DNA of 64,000 bases from an uncultured Burkholderiales bacterium (GCA_946480465.1 CAMLJY010000025.1:16935-80934); one strand, 5' to 3'. Positions 28,897 to 38,694 are shown, counted from the first letter of the stretch. A program made the numbers and translations. The notes: generated by a model from the sequence alone, not told the origin.

Positions 28897-31800
28897 TCAC
28901 ACCCCCGGGATGCCCACCTGCTGCAGCTCGGCCACGCCCACCAGGTCCACGTGGTCGGCCAGCATGAAGCTCTGCCCGGAAGGCAGCGCCGCGCTGGCCG
29001 CGTCCATCGCGTAATAGGTGGTGCCGATCTGCAGGTACTCGACGCCTGACAGCCGGTCCACCGGACCGCCGTGCACGTTCTGCAGCAGCAGCGTGCGCGC
29101 GGCGCCGGCACCCTCGAAGCTGAAGCGGAACTCCGACAGCGTGCCGGTGAAGACGGCCAGGTCGGTGCCGTCGCCGCCGTCCAGCGTGTCGGCACCGTGG
29201 CCGCCGACCAGGCGGTCGTTGCCGTCGCCGCCGCGCAGCACGTCGTCGCCCAGGTCGCCCATCCAGCCGAACTCGCCGCCGGCGTAGGGCTGGGCCAGCG
29301 ACAGGTTGCCGTCGTTGTCGGTCAGCAGCGCCATGCTGGCCGCGCTGTTCGCCAGGTAGAGCAAGCCGCCCGCCCAGCTGCCGCCGGCGTTGATGTAGTC
29401 CACCCCCACGGGCACCAGCGCATCGGTGGCTTCGCCCGCGCCCCACACCGTCTCGATCAGGCTGCGCACCTGCTCCTGCAGCGGCTTGGCCGCGGCATCG
29501 GTCTGGTGCGCGTGGTAGTCGTAGGCCACCTGCGCCAGCTGCATCGCGTCCAGCCCGAGGCCGGAGTAGTAGTTCAGCTCCTCGAGCGTGGGCAGCCGGT
29601 CCACCACCGCCTGGTGCAGCAGCGCCAGCGCCTGCAGCTTGCCCACGTCCTCGAAGCTGAAGGCCACGCGCTCGTCCGTCGCGCGCGCGCCGTTGGCATC
29701 CACCCAGGGTCCCGTCTGGCTGAACGAGGCGATGCCGGACAGCGCGGCATCGGCGCTGTTGAAGCGGGTCAGGACTTCGCCGGCGGAATTGACCTGGAAG
29801 CGCCAGGTGCCGGTTTCGGCCGAGCTGCCCTGCAGCACGTCGTTGCCGGTGCCGCCTTCGAGCACGTCGTTGCCGGCGCCGCCGATGACCCGATCGTTGC
29901 CGGCGTCGCCGAAGAGCTGGTCGTCGCCGCCCTTGGAAGCCACGGTGTCGTTGCCGCCGCCACCGCGCAGCACGTCGTCCTCCGGCCCGAGCAGGATCAC
30001 CTGGTCCTCGGCGTCGCCGACGACGAAGTTGCGCCCTTCACCCCCGATGACGCGCACGTTGCCGATGACGATCGCGAACTCCACCTTGTCCAGCTGCAGC
30101 ACGCTGCCGTCGGGCAAGGCCCGCGCGTCGATCACCAGCGCCTCCTGGCGCTGCGGCTCGGCCGCATCGCCCTCACCCAGGCCGCTGGCGCCTGTGATCA
30201 GGATCGGCACGTTCGGCGGCGTGCCGGTGCCGGGCGCCACGGTGAGGGCCAGCGTGCGCACCGTCACGGCCGGCTCGCTGGGCGTCCCGGCCACGAAGGC
30301 CTGGATGCCGTTCTGCACGATGGCCGCCAGGCTGCCCGAGTCGGTCAGCGGCGTGGCCGCGTCGGTCAGGCGTTGTTCCAGCGTGCGGGTGCCGCCGCTG
30401 GTGCCGGAGGACACCAGGCCGATGCCCACCGGCAGCGCCGCGACGATCAGGGGCTCGCTGGCAGCGCCCGTGGCCAACGGGATGTCCGCGCGGTCCTGGT
30501 TGGGCGTGCTCGGGTCGTCCTCGCGGTTCGGCGCCACCGGCTGCACGGTCTGCGTGGTCTGGGTCGCGCCGTCGGGCTGGGTGGTGGTGTCGGTGATGAC
30601 GGTGGCGCCGTCCACGTCCTCCGGCGGCGGCGCGGGGGTCAGCGTCACGGTGACGGCGTTGCCCGTCAGGTCCGCCTCGTTGGCGCTCGGGTCCAGGCCC
30701 GCGGCCCAGCCCTCGGCCGCGGCCAGGTTGTAGGCGCTGCCGTCGGCGGCGCTGGTACCGCTCTTGTTCAGCACCGCGTTCAGCGCCGTGCGGTCGGCGG
30801 CGCTGAGGATGACGGTGAACTGCGTCGCCGACTCACGCTCGACCGAGCCGCTGAGCGTGAAGCTGGCGCTGCCCTGGCCGACCAGGCTGAGCTTGCTGAG
30901 GTCGATGTCGTTGCCCACCCCGGGTGCGGCGGGGAAGTTGGTGCCGGTGACCACCAGCGTGCCGGTGTCGCCGTTGTAGGCGGCCAAGGTGATGGTGGGC
31001 ACCACCACCGGGATCTGGCTGACCTCGATCGGGTTGATCGTGTCCGAGGTGTCGCCATCGGTGACCGCCGCGTTCCAGTCGTCCGCGGCCGACAGGCTGT
31101 ACATCGCGCCACCGGCGGAGCTGCTGCCATTGCGGTCGAACAGCAGGGCCAGCGCGGCGCGGTCGGCCTCGTTCAGCTGGATGCTGAAGCCGCTGGCGCT
31201 GCTGATCTCGACGTCGGTGCTGGTCAATACCCGGCCGTTGCCGTTGGCGCCATTGACGGTGAGCCGGCTGACGATGATGTCGTTGCTGGCCCCCGGCTTG
31301 GCCAGCAGGTTGGCGCCGGTGACGCTCAACACGCCGGTCTGCGCGTTGTACGCGGCGCCGGTGATCGCGGGCACCGGCACGGCGCTGACGGTGATCGGGT
31401 TGCCGGTCAGGTCGGCCACCACCACCGCGGCATCGGCGCCGGCCGCCCAGTCCTCGGCGGCGGCCAGGTTGTAGGTGGTGCCGCCGACCGAGCTGCTGCC
31501 GTTTTTGTTCAGCAGCGCCGCCAGCGCCTGGCGGTCGGCCGCGCCGAGGGTCAGCGTGAAGCTGGTGCCGGAGCTGATGTCGACCGACGCGGTGCTCGAC
31601 AGGGTGTGCGTGGCGCCGCCTTCGCCGGTCAGCGTGAACTTGCCCGCCACCACGTCATTGGCGACGCCCGAGGCCGCGACGAAGCCGCTGCCGGTCACCA
31701 CCAGCGTGCCGGCGCTGGCGTTGTAGGTGGCCGAAGTGATGGTGGGCACCGGCATGTTGCTCACGGTCACCGGGTTGCCGCTGTCGGCGATGACGACGGC

Positions 31801-34800
31801 GCTGGCCGCGCCGGCCAGCCAGTCTTCCGCGGCGGACAGCGTGTAGGCCGTGCCGCCGGCCGACGTGGTGCCGTTGCGGTTGAGCAGCTGGTTCACCGAG
31901 TCGCGCGTGCCGGCGTTGAAGCTGATCGTGAACTGCGTCGGCGAGCTGACCTCGACGTTGTCGACCCCGCCCAGCAGCACCGCCACGTTGCCTTCACCGA
32001 CCAGCATGAACTTCGACGCGATGACGTCGTTCGCACTGCCCGCGCGGTGGGAGAAGCCGGTGCCGGTGACCACCAGGGTTCCGGCCGTGGCGTCGTACGC
32101 GGCCGAAGTGATCGTGGGCACCGGCACGTTGCTGACGTTGACGCCGGTCGTCGCCTTCGAGGTGTCGCCGTTCGTGGCCGGGATGTTCCAGTCGTCCGCG
32201 GCGGCCAGGTTGTAGGTGGTGCCGCCGGTGGAGGCCGTGCCGTTGGCGTTGATCATCAAGGCCAGCGCATTGCGGTCGGTGGCGTTCAGCGTCACGCTGA
32301 AGCTGCCGCTGTGGGCGATGTCGACGTCGCCGCTGGTCAGCGTGTAGGTGGCGCCGCCCTCGCCGGTGAGCGTCAGCTTGTTGACGGCGACGTCGTTGTT
32401 CAGCCCGCCCTGGCCCTGCATGTTGCTGCCGGCCACGGTGAGCACGCCGGTGTCGGCGTTGTAGCTGGCGGTGCTGATGGCCGGCGGCACGACGTTCGAC
32501 ACGGTGACGCCGTTGCCGGCCAGGTCGGCCACCGCCACCGCGGCCGGGCTGCCGGCCATCCAGTCCTCGGCGGCGGCCAGGTTGTAGGTGGTGCCGCCGG
32601 TGGACGCGGTGCCGTCCTTGTTCAGCACCGCCTGCAGCGCCAGCCGGTCGGTGGCGGACAGCGTCAGCGAGGCGCTGGTGGCGCTCGTCAGCTCGGCGTT
32701 GGCCGTGTCGGTCAGCGTGTAGGTGGCGCCGCCCTGGCCGGTGAAGGTGAGCTTGCTGGCCACCACGTCGTTCGCCGCGCCCGCCAGCGCGACGAAGTTG
32801 GTGCCGGTGAGCACCAGCGCGCCGGACGATGCATCGTAGGTGGCGCTGGTGATCGTGGGCGCGGCGTAGTTGCTGACGGTGATGCCGTTGCCGGCCGCAT
32901 CGGCCACGACGACGGCGGCATCGGCACCGGCGGCCCAGTCCTCGGCGGCGGCCAGGTTGTAGGTGGTCGCGTCGGACGAGGCCGTGCCGTTCTGGTTCAG
33001 CAGCCGTTCGACCAGCGGCAGGTCGGCCGCGGCCATCGTCACCGCGAAGCTGGTGGCGCTGGTGATCTCGACGCCGGCACCGGTCAGCGTGTGGGTGGCA
33101 CCGCCCTCGCCGGTGATCGTGAGCTTGCTGACGTCGATGTCGTTGGTGGCCCCGTCGCGCTTCAGGAAGCCGGTGCCGGTGACCGTGAGCACGTTGCTCG
33201 TGTAGTCGTAGGTGGCCGAGGTGATGGTCGGCACCGCGACGTTGCTGGCCGTCACGCCGTTGCCGCTGGCATCGGCGATGGTGGCCGCGGCATCGACGCC
33301 GGCCAGCCAGTCCTCGGCCGCCGCCAGGTCGTAGGTGGCGCCGGTGGTGGACGTGGTGCCGTTCTTGTTGACGACCTGGTTCAGCGCCGCGCGGTCGGTG
33401 GCGCTGAGGGTGAGCGTGAAGGTGGTGGCGGACGTGATCTCGACATTGGCCGTGTCGGTCAGCGTGTAGGTGGCGCCGCCCTCGCCGGTCAGCGTGAACT
33501 TGTTGGCCACGACGTCATTCGTCGCGCCCACCGCCTTGACGAAGTTGGTGCCTGTGACCACCAGCGCGCCGGAACCGGCGTCGTAGGTGGCCGAGGTGAT
33601 GCTGGGTGACTGGGTGTTGCTCACCGTCACGCCGTTGCCGGTCAGGTCGGCATTCAGTGCGACGGCCGCCATCCAGTTGTCCGCGGCGGCCAGGTTGTAG
33701 GTGGTGCCGCCGCTGGAGCTGGTGCCGTTCTTGTTCAGCAGGCCTTCGACGTTGATCTGGTCGGCGGCGTTCAGCGTCACCGAGAAGCTCGTCGCGCTGC
33801 TGATCTCGACGTCGCTCGAGGTCAACGTGTAGCTGCCGCCCTCGCCGGTCAGGGTCAGCAGCGAGACCGCCACGTCGTTCAGCGCGCCGCCGTTGGCGAC
33901 GAAGCGAAGGCCGGAGACGCTGAGCACGTTGGTCGAAGCGTCGTAGGTGGCGCTGGTGATCACCGGCATCGCGACGTTGTTGGCCGTGATTCCGTTGCCG
34001 GTGGTGTCGGCGACCACCACGGCTGCATCGGCGCCGGCGGCCCAGTCCTCGGCCGCGGCCAGGTTGTAGGTGGTGCCGTCGACCGACGACGTGCCGTTCT
34101 TGTTGATGACGCTCTCCAGCGCCAGCTGGTCGGCGGCGCTCAGCGTCAGCGTGAACGAGGTGGCCGAACTGATCTCCACGTTGGCCGTGTCGGTCAGCGT
34201 ATAGGTGCCGCCGCCTTCGCCGACCAGGGTGAACTTGTTGGCGACGACGTCGTTCGCGGAGCCCGAGAGCGAGAGGAAGCCGGTGCCCGTCACCACCAGC
34301 GCGCCGGTGCTGCCGTTGTAGGTGGCCGAGGTGATGGCCGGTGCCGCCACGTTGCTCGCGGTGATGCCATTGCCGGTGCTGTCGGCCACCACGACCGACG
34401 CGTCGGCCCCGGCCGCCCAGTCCTCGGCCGCGGCCAGGTTGTAGGTGGTGCCGCTGGTCGACGAGCTGCCGTTCCTGTTGACGATCGTGCCGACCGCGGC
34501 CCGGTCTGTGGCGCTGAGCGTCAGCGTGAAGGCGGTGGCCGACGCGATGTCGACGTTGGCCGTGTCGGTCAGGGTATAGGTGACCCCGCCCTCACCGGTG
34601 AAGGTGAACTTGTTCGCGACGATGTCGTTGCTGCCGCCGGTGAGCGAGGGGAATCCGGTGCCGGTGACGGCCAGCGCCCCCGTCGCGGCGTTGTAGGTGG
34701 CCGAGGTGATGGCCGGCGCGGCCACGTTGCTGGCCGTGATGCCGTTGCCGGTGGTGTCGGCGACGGCCACCGCCGCATCGGCGCCGGCCGCCCAGTCCTC

Positions 34801-37209
34801 CGCGGCCGCCAGGTTGTAGGTGGCGCCGCCGGTGGACGAGGTGCCGTTCTTGTTGACGATGCTGGCCACGGCGGCCCGGTCCGTCGCGCTGAGCGTGAGC
34901 GTGAAGCCGGTGGCCGAGCCGATCTCGACGTTGGCCGTGTCGGTCAGGGTGTAGGTGCTGCCGTCTTCGCCCGCGAGGGTGAACTTGTTGGCGACGATGT
35001 CGTTGGCGGCGCCATTGATCGAGCGCAGGCCGGTGCCGGTGACGACGAGCGAGCCGGTGCTCGCGTCGTAGGTCGCGGAGGTGATGGTCGGCACCGGCAC
35101 GTTGCTGACGGTGATGCCGTTGCCGGCGGCATCGGCCACCGCGACCGATGGATCTGCACCGGCCGTCCAGTCCTCCGCCGCGGCCAGGTTGTAGGTCGTA
35201 CCACCGGTGGAGGCGCTGCCGTTCTTGTTGAAGAGCCCCGCGATGCCGGCCTGGTCGGTGGCGCTGAGCGTCAGCGTGAAAGCGGTGGCCGAACTGATGT
35301 CGACGTTGGCCGTGTCGGTCAGCGTGTAGGTGGCGCCGCCTTCGCCGGTAAGGGTGAACTTGTTGGCGACGATGTCGTTGGTCGCGCCGTTGAGCGACAG
35401 CAGGCCCGTGCCGGCGACCACCAGCGAGCCGGTGGCGACGTCGTACGTGGCGGAGGTGATCGTCGGTACCGGCACGTTGGACACCGTCACGCCCGCGCTC
35501 GCGTCGGAAATGTCGGTGTCGTTGATGACGCTGTCCCAGTCGTCCGCGGCGGCCAGGTTGTAGGTGCTGCCGCCGGTCGAGGCAGTGCCGTTCTTGTTGA
35601 AGAAGGTCTCGACCACCGCCTGGTCGGCCCCGTTCAGGGTGACCGCGAACGTCGTCTCGTTCGTGATGTCGACGTCGCCCGTCGTCAGCGTGCGCGTCAC
35701 GCCGCCCTCGCCCGTGAGCGTCAGGTTGGCCACGGTGATGTCGTTGTTGTTGCCCACCGTGCGCACGAGGTTCGTGCCGGTCACCGTCAGCACGTGCGTG
35801 CTCGCGTCATAGGTGGCCGAGGTGATGGTGGGCGAGGCCACGTTGCTCACCGTCACGCCGTTGCCAGCGAGGTCTGCCGAGGCATGGGCCGCCTGGTGCC
35901 AGCCGGCATCGGCCGCCAGATTGAAGGTGGTGCCACCGACGGACGTGGTGCCGTTCTTGTTCAGCAGGCCATTCACCGCGATCTTGTCCGCCGCGTTCAG
36001 CGTCACGGAGAACGCCGTCGTGCTGGAGGCGGTGACGTTGGGCGTCGTCAGCGTGTAGGTGCCGCCGCCTTGGCCGCTCAGCGTCAACTTGCTGACGTCG
36101 ATGGTGCCGCCATTGGTCAGGTCGGTACCGGTCACCGCCAGCACGCCGGTGCTGGCGTCGTAGGTGGCGCTCGTGATCGCCGGATCGACCGCTGCGGAAA
36201 TATCGATGTCGTCCAGCGCGAACTTCGGCCCGGAATTGCCGTCGTTCTTCGTGAAGCGAATCGTGTCGACGTTCTGCCAGGTCGCATCGAAGGTCAACGT
36301 GCCGGCGACCGCCGTGAGGTGCTTGACATAGGTGATCGAACCCGTCGCGTCCGACGCGGCCAGGTTCACGGTGTCGCTGGCCACGGCCGTGGTGCCGCTG
36401 CCACCGTCGTAGCCGGTGATGGTGAACGCATCCGTCCAGCCTGCGGTGTACGACTCGATCACCAGCGAGACGAGCTTGAAGTTGTCCGACAGCGCCGACG
36501 AATGGAACTCGACATAGGTGGCCGTCATGCTGTCATCGGCATTCATCAGCAGCACCTGGCCGGAGCCGACGGACAGGTTCTGGGTGACGGTGTCCGTTAT
36601 GAAGGTCGTGGCGCCGCCATTGGCCTCGTAGACGAAGCCGGTGAGCGTTCTGGGCGTCGCCACCGTTCCGCCATCGGCGGCGTAACCACCAAAGTCCTCG
36701 TCAGCCGGTGCGACGAGCAGTTGGGCATAGCCGCTGCCCGCGAAGATGGCGCCGAAGTCTTCCTTCACCTCGCCCCGCCGCGACTCCAGCACCCAGTCGC
36801 CGCCACGCCGCGCGGCACCGGTGGCATCGGTTGACGCCGCCACGTCGGCGCCCAGCAACTGCGCCAGCCGATCGTTCAGCCGGCCGCCATCGGCTGCCAC
36901 GTTGCAGCCGTAGATCAGGAAGTCACCGTCGGCGGCCAGGGCACTGCCGATCTGCTGCAGTGCGGCAGCATGCTCGTCGATGTTCCCGAGGTCGAGCCAG
37001 GCACTGCCGGCCTGGATGGCCCCGGGCCGGCCGTGGGACAGGAAGTGGATCTGGTCGATGCCGCTCCGCCCTTCGAGGTACTCGGCCATCTGCTGCCAGC
37101 CATCGGCAGAGCGCTCGAGCAGGACCACTTCGGTCCCGGCCGGCATTGCGGCGATCAGGGATGCGGCATCTTCGACGCGGGCGTCGATGAAAACAAGGCT
37201 GGTGGCCAC
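28897..37209 (-). CDS. Giant secreted repeat protein with DUF4347 head and RTX tail
   Basis: Encodes about 2770 residues from a GTG at 37209, with GGAGA 6 bases upstream. Residues 1-150 are a DUF4347 domain (VFIDARVEDAASLI, HFLSHG with H59, FLIYGC with C102). A non-repeat beta region spans to about 340. Fifteen tandem repeats of about 123 residues fill 343-2188, each keyed by ITSATYDA, VVTGTG, YTLT, LNKNGTSS and TYNLAAAEDW. RTX nonapeptides (GGAGNDVLEGGTGND) occur near 2400-2465 and 2650-2685, around a DUF4214-like part. No N-terminal signal peptide is present, so type I secretion through the C-terminal RTX region is likely. Probably a cell-surface adhesin or biofilm matrix protein. Confidence 0.9.
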   Translation of the reverse strand: MATSLVFIDARVEDAASLIAAMPAGTEVVLLERSADGWQQMAEYLEGRSGIDQIHFLSHGRPGAIQAGSAWLDLGNIDEHAAALQQIGSALAADGDFLIYGCNVAADGGRLNDRLAQLLGADVAASTDATGAARRGGDWVLESRRGEVKEDFGAIFAGSGYAQLLVAPADEDFGGYAADGGTVATPRTLTGFVYEANGGATTFITDTVTQNLSVGSGQVLLMNADDSMTATYVEFHSSALSDNFKLVSLVIESYTAGWTDAFTITGYDGGSGTTAVASDTVNLAASDATGSITYVKHLTAVAGTLTFDATWQNVDTIRFTKNDGNSGPKFALDDIDISAAVDPAITSATYDASTGVLAVTGTDLTNGGTIDVSKLTLSGQGGGTYTLTTPNVTASSTTAFSVTLNAADKIAVNGLLNKNGTTSVGGTTFNLAADAGWHQAAHASADLAGNGVTVSNVASPTITSATYDASTHVLTVTGTNLVRTVGNNNDITVANLTLTGEGGVTRTLTTGDVDITNETTFAVTLNGADQAVVETFFNKNGTASTGGSTYNLAAADDWDSVINDTDISDASAGVTVSNVPVPTITSATYDVATGSLVVAGTGLLSLNGATNDIVANKFTLTGEGGATYTLTDTANVDISSATAFTLTLSATDQAGIAGLFNKNGSASTGGTTYNLAAAEDWTAGADPSVAVADAAGNGITVSNVPVPTITSATYDASTGSLVVTGTGLRSINGAANDIVANKFTLAGEDGSTYTLTDTANVEIGSATGFTLTLSATDRAAVASIVNKNGTSSTGGATYNLAAAEDWAAGADAAVAVADTTGNGITASNVAAPAITSATYNAATGALAVTGTGFPSLTGGSNDIVANKFTFTGEGGVTYTLTDTANVDIASATAFTLTLSATDRAAVGTIVNRNGSSSTSGTTYNLAAAEDWAAGADASVVVADSTGNGITASNVAAPAITSATYNGSTGALVVTGTGFLSLSGSANDVVANKFTLVGEGGGTYTLTDTANVEISSATSFTLTLSAADQLALESVINKNGTSSVDGTTYNLAAAEDWAAGADAAVVVADTTGNGITANNVAMPVITSATYDASTNVLSVSGLRFVANGGALNDVAVSLLTLTGEGGSYTLTSSDVEISSATSFSVTLNAADQINVEGLLNKNGTSSSGGTTYNLAAADNWMAAVALNADLTGNGVTVSNTQSPSITSATYDAGSGALVVTGTNFVKAVGATNDVVANKFTLTGEGGATYTLTDTANVEITSATTFTLTLSATDRAALNQVVNKNGTTSTTGATYDLAAAEDWLAGVDAAATIADASGNGVTASNVAVPTITSATYDYTSNVLTVTGTGFLKRDGATNDIDVSKLTITGEGGATHTLTGAGVEITSATSFAVTMAAADLPLVERLLNQNGTASSDATTYNLAAAEDWAAGADAAVVVADAAGNGITVSNYAAPTITSATYDASSGALVLTGTNFVALAGAANDVVASKLTFTGQGGATYTLTDTANAELTSATSASLTLSATDRLALQAVLNKDGTASTGGTTYNLAAAEDWMAGSPAAVAVADLAGNGVTVSNVVPPAISTASYNADTGVLTVAGSNMQGQGGLNNDVAVNKLTLTGEGGATYTLTSGDVDIAHSGSFSVTLNATDRNALALMINANGTASTGGTTYNLAAADDWNIPATNGDTSKATTGVNVSNVPVPTITSAAYDATAGTLVVTGTGFSHRAGSANDVIASKFMLVGEGNVAVLLGGVDNVEVSSPTQFTISFNAGTRDSVNQLLNRNGTTSAGGTAYTLSAAEDWLAGAASAVVIADSGNPVTVSNMPVPTITSATYNASAGTLVVTGSGFVAASGVANDVVAGKFTLTGEGGATHTLSSTASVDISSGTSFTLTLGAADRQALAALLNKNGSSSVGGTTYNLAAAEDWAAGADAAVVVADLTGNPITVSAVPVPAITGAAYNAQTGVLSVTGANLLAKPGASNDIIVSRLTVNGANGNGRVLTSTDVEISSASGFSIQLNEADRAALALLFDRNGSSSAGGAMYSLSAADDWNAAVTDGDTSDTINPIEVSQIPVVVPTITLAAYNGDTGTLVVTGTNFPAAPGVGNDIDLSKLSLVGQGSASFTLSGSVERESATQFTVILSAADRTALNAVLNKSGTSAADGSAYNLAAAEGWAAGLDPSANEADLTGNAVTVTLTPAPPPEDVDGATVITDTTTQPDGATQTTQTVQPVAPNREDDPSTPNQDRADIPLATGAASEPLIVAALPVGIGLVSSGTSGGTRTLEQRLTDAATPLTDSGSLAAIVQNGIQAFVAGTPSEPAVTVRTLALTVAPGTGTPPNVPILITGASGLGEGDAAEPQRQEALVIDARALPDGSVLQLDKVEFAIVIGNVRVIGGEGRNFVVGDAEDQVILLGPEDDVLRGGGGNDTVASKGGDDQLFGDAGNDRVIGGAGNDVLEGGTGNDVLQGSSAETGTWRFQVNSAGEVLTRFNSADAALSGIASFSQTGPWVDANGARATDERVAFSFEDVGKLQALALLHQAVVDRLPTLEELNYYSGLGLDAMQLAQVAYDYHAHQTDAAAKPLQEQVRSLIETVWGAGEATDALVPVGVDYINAGGSWAGGLLYLANSAASMALLTDNDGNLSLAQPYAGGEFGWMGDLGDDVLRGGDGNDRLVGGHGADTLDGGDGTDLAVFTGTLSEFRFSFEGAGAARTLLLQNVHGGPVDRLSGVEYLQIGTTYYAMDAASAALPSGQSFMLADHVDLVGVAELQQVGIPGV
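30645..36183 (-). repeat. Fifteen tandem ~370-bp coding repeats in the giant protein
   Basis: Each unit encodes about 123 residues opening with PTITSATYDA-like and closing with TGNGITVSN-like words. Units 3-6 (about 34.0-35.4 kb) are the most alike, which suggests recent duplication by recombination; units 1, 11, 12, 14 and 15 are more diverged. Repeat number is likely to vary between strains. Confidence 0.9.
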
Positions 37210-37247
37210 CTTTGTCTCCTGTGTCGAGACCCCAACGGTCCCGACCC

Positions 37248-37276
37248 AGTATCCCGAGGGGCCGCGTCTCCTACAA
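37248..37276 (-). promoter_or_regulatory. Possible promoter of the giant repeat gene
   Basis: On the minus strand TTGTAG (37276-37271), 17 bases, then GATACT (37253-37248) match the sigma-70 consensus moderately (3/6 and 4/6). It would give a leader of about 32 bases before the GTG. No stronger candidate exists in the 124-bp gap. Confidence 0.3.
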
Positions 37277-37333
37277 GCTAGTGAGGCATCGCCCTGACGG
37301 AATGTCGCCCACTCAAGACGGTGCCGCCGCGGC

Positions 37334-37627
37334 TCAGCCGTACCAGTTGCGCCCCCGCCCGGCAAGGTCGCCCTGCGCGACGTGCGCTGCCATCGAGTCG
37401 AGGCCGCGCCGGACTGCCGCCTCGTCGCGCAAGGCCTCGGAGACACCGATGTCGCGCAGCAAATGGTCGTTCAAGGCCATCGCTTCACGCAGGTTCATCG
37501 CCTGCAGGCCCTTGTCACGGCGGCTGCTCCATTGCCGCCACGCTTCGGCGAATCGAAGGGTGATGCGTTCCCACAGCGGCCGGTGCAGCGGGATCGTGAC
37601 GGGCATCGTGTTGCAGCAGGCATTCAT
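37334..37627 (-). CDS. DUF1127 domain protein
   Basis: Encodes 97 residues from the ATG at 37627, which has GGAG at the right spacing; an upstream ATG (37639) does not. The DUF1127 signature is clear: LNDHLLRDIGVSEALRDEAAVRRG, preceded by a Trp/Arg-rich helix (LRFAEAWRQWSSRRDKG). Short DUF1127 proteins in alphaproteobacteria influence phosphate and carbon metabolism or RNA turnover; the role in Burkholderiales is unknown. It is divergent from a GcvA-type LysR gene across a perfect 17-bp inverted repeat, so it is the probable target of that regulator. Confidence 0.85.
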   Translation of the reverse strand: MNACCNTMPVTIPLHRPLWERITLRFAEAWRQWSSRRDKGLQAMNLREAMALNDHLLRDIGVSEALRDEAAVRRGLDSMAAHVAQGDLAGRGRNWYG

Positions 37628-37656
37628 GTCGGGCTCCATTGGCGGCAGGAATCAAG

Positions 37657-37735
37657 TGCTGGTAAGCATAGACATCCAGCCGCCCGCGGGAAATCGATAC
37701 TTTCTGGCCATATTGGTCGTCTATGCTTACCAGCA
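37657..37735. promoter_or_regulatory. Divergent promoter region with a perfect 17-bp inverted repeat
   Basis: Arm 1 (37657-37673) and arm 2 (37719-37735, GTCTATGCTTACCAGCA) are exact reverse complements separated by 45 bp. Each arm reads TATGCT toward its gene, so both could be -10 boxes; the LysR start region lies inside arm 2. Each arm also fits a T-N11-A LysR site. Binding by the adjacent LysR protein is inference. Confidence 0.7.
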
Positions 37736-38694
37736 TGGCCCGCCTGCCCCTGCACACCCTGCCCACCTTCAAGGTCGTCGCCATGCGCCAGAACCTGCGC
37801 GCCGCGGCCGAGCAACTGCACCTGACGCACAGCGCCGTGAGCCAGCAGATCAAGCTGCTGGAAGCGCAGATCGGCTTCCCGCTGTTCGACCGCGGTGGCC
37901 GCCGGCTGGCGCTGAACGCCGCGGGCGCCGCCCTGCTGCGCGCCACCGAGACCGCGCTGGCCCAGCTGGACGATGGCTTGCGCGCCGCGGCCGCCGCAGC
38001 GCAGGGCGACGAGCAGTGCGTGCGCGTCACCTTGCTGCCCTCGTTCGCCCAGCGCTGGCTGCTGCCGCGCATGGGCCGCTGGCGCCAGCGCCATCCCTGC
38101 ATCGCCCTCGAACTCGAGGCCTCGCTGCGCCTGGTCGACCTGCAGCGCGATGGCTTCCACGTCGCGCTGCGCCAGGGCTCGGGCCCTTGGCGCGGCCTGC
38201 AGGCGGAGCGCTTGATCGACTCCCCGCGCATCGTCGTCGCCGCGCCCGACATCGCCGCCCGCCTGCGCGGCGAACCGATCGCGAAGATGCTGGACATGCC
38301 GCTGCTGGGCGGTGCGGCGATGTGGCAGGACTGGTTCGCCGCACAGGGCGTCAGCGCGCGCGTCAACCCGGTGGCCAGCTTCAACGACGCGGGACTGATG
38401 CTGCAGGCGGCCGAGCAAGGCCTGGGCCTGGCGCTGGCCCGCGAGCTGTTGGCCGCGGACGCCCTGCGCGATGGCCGGCTTGCGCGCATCTCGCCCACCA
38501 CCCAGCAAGGTGAAGGCATCGACACATTCTGGTTCGTGCATCCTCCGGCCCTGGCGGACTGGCCGCCGCTGCGGGCCTTCGAGGCCTGGTTGCGGGAAGA
38601 GCTGGCGCAATCCGCGCGCGAGCTGGCCGACACCCCGAATCCGGCCCGGCTGGCCTCCAGGCGCCCGGTGGTCGGGCGCCGGCGGACCTCATAG
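37723..38694 (+). CDS. LysR-family transcriptional regulator (GcvA-like)
   Basis: Encodes 323 residues. The N-terminal HTH reads LHTLPTFKVVAMRQNLRAAAEQLHLTHSAVSQQIKLLEAQIGFPLFDRGGRR, the GcvA type. The effector domain follows with LLPSFAQRWLLPRMGRW and ends with a basic tail. The ATG at 37723 lies inside the second arm of the inverted repeat; if the repeat is an operator, the ATG at 37735 (MARLPLHTL) is the more likely start. Neither has a clear ribosome site. The divergent DUF1127 gene is its likely target. The inducer is unknown. Confidence 0.92.
   Translation: MLTSMARLPLHTLPTFKVVAMRQNLRAAAEQLHLTHSAVSQQIKLLEAQIGFPLFDRGGRRLALNAAGAALLRATETALAQLDDGLRAAAAAAQGDEQCVRVTLLPSFAQRWLLPRMGRWRQRHPCIALELEASLRLVDLQRDGFHVALRQGSGPWRGLQAERLIDSPRIVVAAPDIAARLRGEPIAKMLDMPLLGGAAMWQDWFAAQGVSARVNPVASFNDAGLMLQAAEQGLGLALARELLAADALRDGRLARISPTTQQGEGIDTFWFVHPPALADWPPLRAFEAWLREELAQSARELADTPNPARLASRRPVVGRRRTS

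Noticed and set aside
29071..33609. A 1512-codon open frame on the plus strand opposite the giant repeat gene
   Set aside because: It is the antisense shadow of the tandem repeats: the product is Gly/Ala/Val/Arg-rich without a domain, and GC-rich repeats keep the opposite frame free of stops.
30645..36183. Regular 370-bp repeats considered as a CRISPR or transposon array
   Set aside because: They stay in one open reading frame and encode protein repeats; there are no short palindromic repeats or spacers.
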